Shown: positions 53,244-61,603 of the stretch, one piece after another
Layout: every line of letters begins with the position of its first letter
Numbering within the stretch: the first letter of the stretch is position 1
NCBI RefSeq assembly: GCF_030382115.1
Contig: NZ_JAUDRJ010000003.1
Location: forward strand, 2,508,005-2,570,176
DNA length: 62,172 nucleotides
DNA from: Nostoc sp. GT001
GTDB lineage: Bacteria > Cyanobacteriota > Cyanobacteriia > Cyanobacteriales > Nostocaceae
Direction: 5' to 3'
Notes under the pieces: model-generated
Databases searched by the model: none
Told to the model about the DNA's origin: nothing
What the model saw: the letters and a program-made list of their open reading frames with translations, nothing else
Translations under genes and position numbers: made by a program

Positions 53244-55064
53244 TTAAACGGTGACTCTTGTACCGTCAAATTTGGTGAAGGTGAAGCCATTGAATATTTC
53301 TTTATAACCCAGTCTCTCATCCCTGAGCAGACTAATAGCAACCTCTTCTCCTAAAGCCAAAGCAGCGGAACCATCGGAACGCCAATGGATACCGCCGTGA
53401 CCGCGACCAATCGCATAATTAGTTGCCAGTTTATTCAACTCTCCACCCACAGTTAATGGTGATCCACTGTAAGCAATTACTTTTGTCGGGTCTTTGGGAT
53501 CGGGCACTACTGGCGAGGGAATAACAAAGTTTTCATCAAAAAATGCTTTTAACAGTGTGACATTGACGCCAGCAGTAGCAGCCGCACCACCTGTATAAGA
53601 TGAATGGATTGGCGCTGCTTCTGGATATGCTTGGGGCAATAGATAGGTGCCGAAGGTGCTAAAGGTCTGAGCCAAAGCTTGGGAATTAAAGACCTCAGAA
53701 TTAATTGGATACTGAGCTTTATTAACAATGTTGTTGTAGACTAGCCCTCCATAGGCTTCTGGGCGGAGAATGCGGTGGACATAATACTTCTGCCAGTACG
53801 AGGCTCTAATCGCACGCGAGGTACCCAAGTTAAGCAAGGCTTGTAAATGTCCCACTGCAAAGGTTGCAGCTGAACCACTTTGAGTTCTCGATCTGACGTA
53901 GGGATTGCCTGGATTCAAAGGAGTACCGATGCTACCAAGAATCAACGAGGCTCCCACATATGTAGGGCCGCCAATATGGGCATACTCACCTAAATCCCGA
54001 ACCGTGACTATGTAACGGTTTTTGGGGTCGTATTTAATAGATTTCCCGGAACTACCTCCATTCTGAACAGTCAACCATTCCTGGAAATTGAGTAGAAAGT
54101 CATTACCAGGAAGAGCAGTACGAATCAATGGCGAAACAGACTGAGTTCCCCAAGGAATAGTTAGCAACAAAAATTGTGAGAGATAGGGCCCATCTAGCAC
54201 CCCTGGTGGAGTAACATATTTTGTACTTGAACCGGAACCGACGTAGTTGACACTACCACGAAATAAAGTTTGAGGGGTGACACGACCATTTTGTTTTGGT
54301 CCTCGAAACGCCGAAAGCTTGTTGAGGTCTTCAACGGCTGCCAAGACTTTTGGGTTATCAGTATTGTTTTGGAGCTTAGAAAGAGGTACATCTCGGAGTA
54401 AAGCTTGCCAGTAAAGTTCAACTGCTTCAGCAGCGCGCGATGCACCAGCTAGAGATGGTGGTGACGGTACAGCTATTTGTGCTGCATTGATCCCTTCTAG
54501 GCTAATTGCTAGGGCCCCTTGAGGATTGACCAGCTTTCTAGTGCCACCCAAGATGATATTTTCATAATCATTCGGGTTTTGTGTTGTCAATGCTCTGGTC
54601 AAAGAGTTGTAAGCTTCCAGCTTGACTTCGCCTAGCTCGTTATGCGGTAGTCCTCTACTGTCAGAGCCGATTTTGTTGGGATAACGCTCCTCATCGCCGT
54701 TGGCCGGATGAGCCGGAATCGGAATATTTCGTTCAAGTGCCGCTGCTTGAAGACGTACTCGATAGGCTTTATCAACAAACCTCCTGTAGTCGAAGGGTCG
54801 ATTATTATACCGCCTGTTGACGGCTTGGGCTTGTACAACGTCTCCAACATCTCCTCCGTTCTTTGAGGAGAAAGGTGAACCTAAAACTCCTGCAACAACG
54901 CTAGCGGCACTAAATAAACCAGCGCGACCAAGAAATGAGCGTCTGCTGGCATGACTACCAAAAAAACGTTTGCTAGCTACACGGGGTTGTTTCAGTTTAT
55001 CTATTTCGCTATTAGCCTGAGTATCTTGCTCGGAACCTTGATGAGAATTTGGATCTACTTGCAT
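53244..55064 (-). CDS. Tat-exported vanadium haloperoxidase-like protein (PAP2 fold)
   Basis: This 606-residue protein carries a Tat signal (ASRRSFLGRAGLFSAASVV, residues about 40-58) and then a domain like algal vanadium bromoperoxidases. The vanadate-binding Lys and Arg appear in QKYYVHRILRPEAYGG, and the later Arg and His in IGRGHGGIHWRSDG. The acid-base site, normally SYPSGHA, is SYTGGAA here: His is Ala (codon 53583-53585). Vanadate binding looks possible but normal halide oxidation is doubtful. The gene is well kept, with no breaks. It stands alone, with 950 bp of empty DNA upstream. Confidence 0.85.
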   Translation of the reverse strand: MQVDPNSHQGSEQDTQANSEIDKLKQPRVASKRFFGSHASRRSFLGRAGLFSAASVVAGVLGSPFSSKNGGDVGDVVQAQAVNRRYNNRPFDYRRFVDKAYRVRLQAAALERNIPIPAHPANGDEERYPNKIGSDSRGLPHNELGEVKLEAYNSLTRALTTQNPNDYENIILGGTRKLVNPQGALAISLEGINAAQIAVPSPPSLAGASRAAEAVELYWQALLRDVPLSKLQNNTDNPKVLAAVEDLNKLSAFRGPKQNGRVTPQTLFRGSVNYVGSGSSTKYVTPPGVLDGPYLSQFLLLTIPWGTQSVSPLIRTALPGNDFLLNFQEWLTVQNGGSSGKSIKYDPKNRYIVTVRDLGEYAHIGGPTYVGASLILGSIGTPLNPGNPYVRSRTQSGSAATFAVGHLQALLNLGTSRAIRASYWQKYYVHRILRPEAYGGLVYNNIVNKAQYPINSEVFNSQALAQTFSTFGTYLLPQAYPEAAPIHSSYTGGAAATAGVNVTLLKAFFDENFVIPSPVVPDPKDPTKVIAYSGSPLTVGGELNKLATNYAIGRGHGGIHWRSDGSAALALGEEVAISLLRDERLGYKEIFNGFTFTKFDGTRVTV

Positions 55065-56019
55065 GAGATGTTCTCCACTGGAAAAAAATAATGCAAAAAT
55101 TTAGTCATGAGTCAATACATGAGCATCTGAAAGCTAGAACAACTAGCCACACATGAAATACCCACCTCCTAAGAAATAAGGCAGAAGGGAAGAGGATTTG
55201 ACTTGTTTCTTCCATCCATAACGGAAGCGAACGCGTTCGTAAACAGCTTCTGAGAAACAGAGTAATCTCACCGGATTTGAAATGAAATCTAGGGTTACTC
55301 TACTGGAAGGTAACTTGCATAGGAGTAATTCTCCTAAAAATCATGTCGGCATTCAGTGCTGGTATGATGCTTTCATCAGATGGCTGTTATGCTTCTGTAG
55401 TTGTAATCAGTCTGATAGGATGTTGCCGGATTAAAGCACAGCTAAAACCACCGCTTACTTCCAGTCCAACTATTAACTACTGCAATTCTATCGATTTACC
55501 GTATTTAAAATGTTAAATCAGACTCTCTCACAATCGGTGATGAAAATCAAGAGGTTTTTACAATAAATTTAGTAAGAGCGTTAAAGCCCGATAGTCACAG
55601 GGGCATAGCATCGTATTCCGTGCTTTTGACTGTGGATGAAACGCGATGTGGTGTTTTTGATCAAGTATCAAAGACAGAATGGCACGCTTGTAAACCGTAA
55701 ATCCCTGGTATTCCTGGATGAAAGGGTGTGGAGTTGCAGGTTCGGGTGTGGGAAATTGAAAAGATGTTGTACTATGCGATATACTCGCATTCAGTTGTCT
55801 TAAACACTACACCCAACACCTTGCCCTGGCGAAACCTCACCAGTTGATGTGCAACTTAAATGCGTAACAGCTTACCACTCTGCTGAAGCCACAAAGCTGC
55901 TTTTAGTAGCACATCTGAAACGATCGCTGTATCTTGTATACTTGCTTGACGAATTGAGATGTCCATTTATTTATGAATAAATATTAAATAAAAATAGATT
56001 AAACAAAATTTTTTCTAGG
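55065..56019. other. Long intergenic region upstream of the haloperoxidase-like gene
   Basis: About 950 bp without a supported gene. It should hold the haloperoxidase promoter. I see a GAACGCGTTC palindrome (about 55229) and an IS-end-like texture at 55590-55760 (AAACGCGATGTGGTG and similar), but no transposase, RNA gene or clear operator. An unannotated small RNA cannot be excluded. Confidence 0.4.
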
Positions 56020-57462
56020 TTATTTACCAATACAGAACTTACTAAAAATCCTCTCCAAAACTGATTCTGTTACTTCTTCTCCAGTAATTTCTCCTAAAGC
56101 TTGAATCGCACCCCGTAAGTCAATTGTCCAAAAATCAAGAGGTAACTGCTGGGCAATTGTTGCTTGCACCTGTTCCAAAGAAATTTTAGCCTGAGTTAAG
56201 GCTGCTCCCTGTCTTTGATTAATGGCTAAATCCATATCAGCAGCTTGCACTTTTCCAGATTGAACTATTTCTAAAATTGCTGTTTCTAAAGCATCAATAC
56301 CTTGATTCTGGGCTGCGGCTGTGACAATTTTGGATTTTGGACTTCGGCTTACCTCGGCTCCGCTCGGCACAAGTCGCTCAGTCGAACGATTTTGGATTTT
56401 GGATTGCAGAGTTGTTCTTTTGCTTTCTTCTACTAAATCGATTTTGTTAATCACTAGAATCAACGGACGGTGTTGTACTGTTTCATAAATTTCTTCATCG
56501 CCTGCTGTCCAACCTGCGGAAGCATCGATGGTAAGCAAGACTAAATCAGCTGCATTGGCAGCACGACGCGATCGCTCGACGCCAATTTTTTCCACTTGGT
56601 CTGTTGTTTCCCGAATCCCTGCTGTATCTAGCACTTGTATGGGAATTCCCCCAACAACTAACTGAGATTCCACCACATCGCGGGTTGTACCAGGTAAATC
56701 AGTCACAATGGCGCGATCGCTCCGACTCCAAGCGTTCAATAAACTCGACTTACCCACATTTGGACGCCCAACAATTGCCACTTTTAAACCAGTGCGTAGC
56801 AACTCACCTCGATCTTTGGTTTCCAATAACCTAGTTATTTCTGCGGCAATTCGATCGATTGCTGATATTATTGCTTTATCATCCAGCGGAGGTAAGTCTT
56901 CCTCAAAATCAATCCGAGCTTCAATTTCTGCCAAGATATCCAAACAGTTAGCGCGTAACTGCCGAATTGGATGAGCTAATTTTCCTTGTAAACCAGCTAA
57001 AGCACTTTGAGCAGCTTGGGGCGATTTAGCTCCCACTAAATCGGCAATACCTTCGGCTTGAGTTAAATCCAATCGTCCATTCAAAAAAGCGCGGAGAGTA
57101 AATTCTCCCGGTTGCGCTAGTCTAGCCCCATTTTCCAAACACAGTTGTAATACCTGCTGCACTGCCATAATTCCCCCGTGGCAATGGAATTCTACAACAT
57201 CTTCACGGGTGTAAGAACGGGGTGCTTTCATAATCAGCAACAAAGCTTCATCCACTATTTGTTGCGTCTGGGGATGGTGAATGTAACCGTAGAGAATCCG
57301 GTGACTTTCCCAAACTTGTCGCCCTGGTGCATGAAAGAGACTTTGGGCGATTGCCATTGCTTGAGAACCGGACACCCGCACAATGCCAACACTACCCTGT
57401 TGGGGGACAACAGCAGTAGCGATCGCGGCTATAGTTCCAGTAGTAGCAAACAGTTCTGACAT
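56020..57462 (-). CDS. mnmE: tRNA modification GTPase MnmE
   Basis: This 480-residue GTPase works with MnmG to modify the wobble uridine of several tRNAs. It has an N-terminal folate-binding domain ([20 protein letters not shown]), the G1 loop [16 protein letters not shown]3 [12 protein letters not shown]4 LVINKIDLV and the C-terminal FCIGK motif with the catalytic Cys. Residues about 347-379 ([20 protein letters not shown], then [11 protein letters not shown]), between G4 and G5, are extra. They match a dispersed repeat of AAAATCC units and CGACTTGTGCCGAGCGGAGC. The reading frame is kept. Confidence 0.95.
   Translation of the reverse strand: MSELFATTGTIAAIATAVVPQQGSVGIVRVSGSQAMAIAQSLFHAPGRQVWESHRILYGYIHHPQTQQIVDEALLLIMKAPRSYTREDVVEFHCHGGIMAVQQVLQLCLENGARLAQPGEFTLRAFLNGRLDLTQAEGIADLVGAKSPQAAQSALAGLQGKLAHPIRQLRANCLDILAEIEARIDFEEDLPPLDDKAIISAIDRIAAEITRLLETKDRGELLRTGLKVAIVGRPNVGKSSLLNAWSRSDRAIVTDLPGTTRDVVESQLVVGGIPIQVLDTAGIRETTDQVEKIGVERSRRAANAADLVLLTIDASAGWTAGDEEIYETVQHRPLILVINKIDLVEESKRTTLQSKIQNRSTERLVPSGAEVSRSPKSKIVTAAAQNQGIDALETAILEIVQSGKVQAADMDLAINQRQGAALTQAKISLEQVQATIAQQLPLDFWTIDLRGAIQALGEITGEEVTESVLERIFSKFCIGK
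56328..56405. repeat. Dispersed repeat inside mnmE
   Basis: TTTTGGATTTTGGA units flank GCTCCGCTCGGCACAAGTCG. It is a composite of an AAAATCC array and a dispersed repeat, encoding about 26 residues in frame. Confidence 0.75.
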
Positions 57463-57477
57463 GAGCGCCCTTTATAA

Positions 57478-57545
57478 AAGTGAGGAGTTAGGAGTGAGGA
57501 GTTAGGAGTAAAAATCATAACTCATAACTCATAACTCATAAGTTT
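57478..57545. repeat. GAGTTAGGA / TAACTCA arrays upstream of mnmE
   Basis: GTGAGGAGTTAGGAGTGAGG and then ACTCATAACTCATAACTCAT form arms that can pair. A second set is at 57620-57682. Both look like spacer repeats. Confidence 0.75.
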
Positions 57546-57701
57546 CTAAATGGTGAGTATTTAGACTAATGAGATACCAACTGGCAAGGTAAAATTTACC
57601 TGTAGGTCATGCCTGATAGTAAAGAGTTAAGAGTGAAGAGTTAGAAATAAAAATCATGACTCACAACTTATAACTCATAACTTTAGAGAGAGGAATGTAC
57701 T

Positions 57702-57902
57702 GTGGAGCAAAAGATTAACTGCGCTGTAGCCTGTGTTAACGGGTGTGTTTTAGGGGATAAATGCCCCAATATCGAGTTTAGAGAGTCAGCCGCAAAATTT
57801 ATTGAAGAGACTCCCTTAGACAAAATGCTGGAGTTGGCACAAGAACGTCTGCGGAAAAAAATGGCAGAACCGCCAAAATGGGTTTTTCCTGAAGATCCAT
57901 AG
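57702..57902 (+). CDS. Small cysteine-containing conserved protein, unknown function
   Basis: The 66-residue protein begins VEQKINCAVACVNGCVLGDK, with four Cys in a C-x3-C-x3-C-x5-C pattern at the N-terminus. A helix (LDKMLELAQERLRKKMAE) and a Trp-Pro end follow. The start is GTG 57702, preceded by an AGAGAGAGG ribosome site; an ATG at 57695 is out of frame. The Cys pattern could bind iron-sulfur or zinc. It looks complete. I do not recognise a named family. Confidence 0.75.
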   Translation: MEQKINCAVACVNGCVLGDKCPNIEFRESAAKFIEETPLDKMLELAQERLRKKMAEPPKWVFPEDP

Positions 57903-57940
57903 CATTTAAGCCAACAGGCACAAGCAAGACAGCGGGGAAG

Positions 57941-58057
57941 TTAAATGGTATCTGGATCTATATTTAATTCTCGCAGTTTTGCTGCCAAGCGATCGCTGTG
58001 TTCCTTCTCGTGTTGTGCCACTTCTTCCGGTGTCGGAACCAGTTTTCTTTCAGGAGT
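57941..58057 (-). pseudogene. Uma2/DUF820-type endonuclease C-terminal remnant
   Basis: An open minus-strand segment of 38 codons (PERKLVPTPEEVAQHEKEHS, DRLAAKLRELNIDPDTI, stop) matches the helical tail of Uma2 family proteins. An in-frame stop precedes it at about 58058-58060 and the catalytic domain is absent. It is a fragment. Confidence 0.7.
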
Positions 58058-58082
58058 TTAGGGTTAAAGCATTCTACAGCAA

Positions 58083-59129
58083 CTAATTATTCATCACCGC
58101 ATCCAAAAGTACATTGGCATCAAAGCGGACTACATCAGTGCAAGGTAGCCCTGTTTCTGCTATTGTTTGAGCGATGCTTTCTTGAGCCGCAGATTCATCT
58201 AAATGGGCTGTGTTCAGTGCTATACCCGCTACAGAAACACTTCCAAAAGCACCACCAGCATTAGCAACACTTTCATACATTCGAATCACCTCTGGTAAAG
58301 GTGGAATTATTACATGGGGATGATTGCGGACATGAACTTGTCCCGCCCGATGTACTAATATTAGTTGGGTTGGTTGCGAACCACGGATTAGGGGTAGAGT
58401 TGCTGTTGAACCAGGGTGTAGCAGCGAACCTTGTCCTTCAATATGCAAGATGTCGTAGTTTTTGCCATAGCGCATAACAATCTGTTCCACAGCACCAGCG
58501 GCAAAGTCTACCCGCACGGCATCTAAAGCCACACCGTCTCCTTCTAACATCACCCCAGTTTGCCCCGTGGCGAGGAATTTAGAACGCCAGCCCCGCAGTT
58601 TTGACGCCCAATGTAACTCTAGACTAGTTGACATTTTACCAATCGCCATGTCGGTTCCCACTGTCAACACCCGCCGACACGGAAGGGTACGTGCCATTCC
58701 ACTAGCAACGCTGATATTAGATGGTTCTTTTCGGACATCCCAAATTAGTTGCCCTGGTTTGAGCAGTGCATTTAATTCTGGGATACTTGCCATTGGTGTA
58801 TGTAAACCATTCACTAAAGACATTCCCGCTTCTAAAGCATCTTTGATTTCCAGCCAGTAATCATCTGGTACAGCACCACCACCAGGGGCAATACCAATTA
58901 CTAAAACTTCTGGTTTGTACTCTAGGGCTGCGGCTACCGATGCCACAATCGGCACATCACGCTTGATGCCTGTTAATTCTGGTAGGGATTTACCAGCACA
59001 CTCGCGATCGATTACGGCTACGATTGGGGCTTCACTGTAACGTAAAATTGCTAGCCCTGTTTTACCCTGAGTCCCAGTAGTTCCTTCATGTAGCAAGATA
59101 GCTACTCGTTGATTAAGTGGTAGACGCAC
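58083..59129 (-). CDS. DUF1611 protein, DgcN-like (D-glutamate N-acetyltransferase-like)
   Basis: The 348-residue protein has the N-terminal domain of DUF1611 (PIVAVIDRECAGKSLPEL) and a C-terminal P-loop-like domain (LTVGTDMAIGKMSTSLELHW, ILHIEGQGSLLHPG). In marine bacteria DgcN N-acetylates D-glutamate, and its neighbour DgcA, an enolase-superfamily racemase, converts N-acetyl-D-Glu to the L form. The same gene order and a 17-bp overlap with such a racemase gene are seen here, so the pair probably handles D-glutamate or a related product. This is inference from family and context. Confidence 0.8.
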   Translation of the reverse strand: MRLPLNQRVAILLHEGTTGTQGKTGLAILRYSEAPIVAVIDRECAGKSLPELTGIKRDVPIVASVAAALEYKPEVLVIGIAPGGGAVPDDYWLEIKDALEAGMSLVNGLHTPMASIPELNALLKPGQLIWDVRKEPSNISVASGMARTLPCRRVLTVGTDMAIGKMSTSLELHWASKLRGWRSKFLATGQTGVMLEGDGVALDAVRVDFAAGAVEQIVMRYGKNYDILHIEGQGSLLHPGSTATLPLIRGSQPTQLILVHRAGQVHVRNHPHVIIPPLPEVIRMYESVANAGGAFGSVSVAGIALNTAHLDESAAQESIAQTIAETGLPCTDVVRFDANVLLDAVMNN

Positions 59130-60165
59130 TGTGTTGTACTCCCAAGCCTGGTAAATCGTTTGGCAAAACTCTTCCTGCTTTTAGCAATGCACCCGTAAAA
59201 GGGTCATCAATTAAATTCAGGTGACTATCTAAATCTAAATAATCAGCTAGTGGTGCCAGCTGTAATGCTGCTGTATTAGCTAGCGAACTGTCAGAATAGC
59301 AACCGAACATTACTTGCAACCGATATGCTCGTGCTGTATGCACCATTCGCATTGCCTCTGTTAGTCCCCCTGATTTCATCAGTTTGATATTAATGCCATC
59401 CACGTAATTTGCCAAATCGGGAATATCAGCACTTGTGAAACAACTTTCATCGACAAAGATGGGGAGGGGAGAGTGTTGTTTGAGTTTTGCTAAACTTGGT
59501 TCTTCTCCCCGTGGCAATGGCTGTTCTACATACTTTATACCTAAATCTGCTAGCCAATTGCACATAGCGATCGCATCTTCTAAACTCCAACCGCCGTTGG
59601 CATCAACGAAAAATTCTAGTTCAGGTGCTTCTTCTCGCACCGATAAGAGCATTTTTTGATCGGCATCTATGCCATCTGGATTACCTAGCTTCACCTTGAA
59701 AAGACGGACATCGGTAAATTTTAACCAGTCTCGCGCTCTCGCCCTAGCGCCTTCAGGCGAATTAATCCCAATTGTGACAGAAGTCGGGACTATTTGATTG
59801 CGATCGAGTCCCCAAAGTTGCCACAAAGGTAAACCTACGCGCTTACCCAACCAGTCGTGCATTGCCATATCCAACGCAACTCTTGCAGCAGAAGGAACTT
59901 GGTTTTGTGTTAAAACTTGCTCAATTTCCTGACGTTGTAAGGGGCTGAATGTTTGCAACAGCGGCACAACTTGCTCTAGAGCATCTTTGATTGCATCAGT
60001 TGATTGCCGATGATTACCCACACCAAATGGCGATGCTTCCCCCCAGCCTTCGATATCATCCTGTGAAATCCTCACCCATACATTCGTTGTCTGTGCCGTT
60101 GTACCTCGACTAATAGTCAACGGAAATCTTTTGTTTACTGTAAATAAATTTACATTTATTTGCAT
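59113..60165 (-). CDS. Dipeptide epimerase / N-acyl amino acid racemase (DgcA-like, enolase superfamily)
   Basis: The 350-residue enolase-superfamily enzyme starts with the capping domain (LTISRGTTAQTTNVWVRISQ). Barrel motifs follow: the Lys pair in DVRLFKVKLGN, the metal ligands in LEFFVDANGGW, the Glu in IKYVEQPLPRGEE, the Asp in IFVDESCF, and the second Lys in GINIKLMKSGG. That layout is that of L-Ala-D/L-Glu epimerase, used to recycle peptidoglycan peptides. It overlaps the DgcN-like gene by 17 bp, which suggests the DgcA role instead. Confidence 0.88.
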   Translation of the reverse strand: MQINVNLFTVNKRFPLTISRGTTAQTTNVWVRISQDDIEGWGEASPFGVGNHRQSTDAIKDALEQVVPLLQTFSPLQRQEIEQVLTQNQVPSAARVALDMAMHDWLGKRVGLPLWQLWGLDRNQIVPTSVTIGINSPEGARARARDWLKFTDVRLFKVKLGNPDGIDADQKMLLSVREEAPELEFFVDANGGWSLEDAIAMCNWLADLGIKYVEQPLPRGEEPSLAKLKQHSPLPIFVDESCFTSADIPDLANYVDGINIKLMKSGGLTEAMRMVHTARAYRLQVMFGCYSDSSLANTAALQLAPLADYLDLDSHLNLIDDPFTGALLKAGRVLPNDLPGLGVQHSASTT

Positions 60166-60295
60166 ACTTATTTTACATATTATGTTATTGCAAAAGCCAG
60201 TGTAAGTTCAAAATTTAAATTATCGGATACATCTGTTATACTTTTTTACATTCATTGCAAACTTTTTATATATACATTTTATTTTTACTTAGTTT

Positions 60296-60847
60296 ATGAA
60301 CAACTTAAAAAAATGGAATATTTTAAAATCAAAAATGGTTTTAGATAACCCTTGGTGTCAGGTAAGGCAAGATGAAATAGAATTACCGAATGGTAAAATT
60401 ATAGATGATTATTTTGTCAGTATTAAGCCTGACGTTGCAATGATTTTACCTATTACTAGTAATAAAGAAATTATTTTTGTCCGGCAATATAGACACGCCG
60501 TAGGTGAATTTTTCTTGGAACTGCCAGCAGGTAATTTCGATCCCACAAAAGAGAGTGCCGAAGTAGCAGCAATTAGAGAACTGAGAGAAGAGACTGGTTA
60601 TATTCCCCAAGAATTTAAAAAAATTGGAACTCTATACGATAAGCCGAGTAAAGATACTAATCAAATACATTTATTTTTAGCAGAAAATGTGACCAAAGTT
60701 GGAGAGCAGCAACTAGATATTACAGAAGAGATTGAAGTTATATTAATTCCTGTAGAATCAGTTTTAGATAAAATTATTCAGGGAGAAATTTCTGTTGCCG
60801 GAACTGTAGCGGCTCTCTTCTTAGGTTTAAATTTTATTAATTATTAA
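60296..60847 (+). CDS. NUDIX hydrolase (ADP-ribose pyrophosphatase-like)
   Basis: The 183-residue enzyme has the NUDIX box GNFDPTKESAEVAAIRELRE ending ETGY, preceded by VRQYRHAVGEFFLELPAG, a typical ADP-ribose pyrophosphatase feature. It hydrolyses a nucleoside diphosphate linked to another group; the exact substrate is unknown. It is divergent from dgcA (130-bp spacer), and no partner gene follows. Base use is AT-rich. Confidence 0.9.
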   Translation: MNNLKKWNILKSKMVLDNPWCQVRQDEIELPNGKIIDDYFVSIKPDVAMILPITSNKEIIFVRQYRHAVGEFFLELPAGNFDPTKESAEVAAIRELREETGYIPQEFKKIGTLYDKPSKDTNQIHLFLAENVTKVGEQQLDITEEIEVILIPVESVLDKIIQGEISVAGTVAALFLGLNFINY

Positions 60848-60965
60848 TAATCATTAAACCTCTCTTCTGTTTAAAAAAATACTTTATACGAATTGTATCG
60901 TGAAGCTTTTACAGCAACTTTTTTTGGATGTTTGAGCATAGAATAATATTAATAAAGTTTCCATA

Positions 60966-61373
60966 GCGGCATCTCTGCGCTGCGAGCAAATAGATTGGAA
61001 TGGTGGTACAATTTACGTGAGGCGAGTCAAAAAACGTACGCCCTCGGTTCAACCATTTTCAGGTTTGGAGATTCGCTCTCTCCGTCATCTGCAACGAGAT
61101 TATCCTGCTAGTCCCTATATTTTCCAGTCTTCTCGACTTGGCCCGTTGGCACATGATACGATCGTCGGCATTGTTGAGCGGGCTGGTGAATCAGCTGGTT
61201 TGTCTTTCCCTATTCATGCTCATATGCTGCGGTATGGAACAGGTTATTATCTGGCTAATCGAAGTATTAATACCCGAACAATTCAGAGTTATTTGGGGCA
61301 TAAAAATATTCCGCATACTGTTCGTTACACCGAACTTGCATCTACCAAGTTTCAAGGTCTTTGGGATGATTGA
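60966..61373 (+). pseudogene. Tyrosine recombinase, C-terminal two-thirds
   Basis: An open frame from GCG 60966 to TGA 61371-61373 reads AASLRCEQIDWNGGTIYVRR and continues to SFPIHAHMLRYGTGYYLANR, QSYLGHKNIPHTVRYTELAS. It matches integrases: His-x-x-Arg, Gly-His and the Tyr nucleophile in VRYTEL are present. The first catalytic Arg (before the AASLR segment) and the N-terminal domain are missing. The GTG at 61017 gives a shorter product. It is a truncated remnant, different in type from the one at 285-488. Confidence 0.82.
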
Positions 61374-61603
61374 TGTTTAAGTCCTCTGCTTAATTGTTGC
61401 CCATCTCCCCCGAAAAAAATCGCTCTCTATCGGTATCGCTTTTAGGATTTATCCTCTATACCTGATATTTACTTAATATTTACTTGATATTTACTTGATA
61501 GTTGATTGTTGATAAATAAGCCTATTAATTTATATAGAAAATTCTTGAAATTGGAGATTTATTAAATTTACTGTATTTTAATTCAGTAGCAGAGGGAATC
61601 ATC

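Noticed and set aside
55590..55800. Possible IS605-type end or small RNA
   Set aside because: No transposase, no convincing fold and no homology that I can state.
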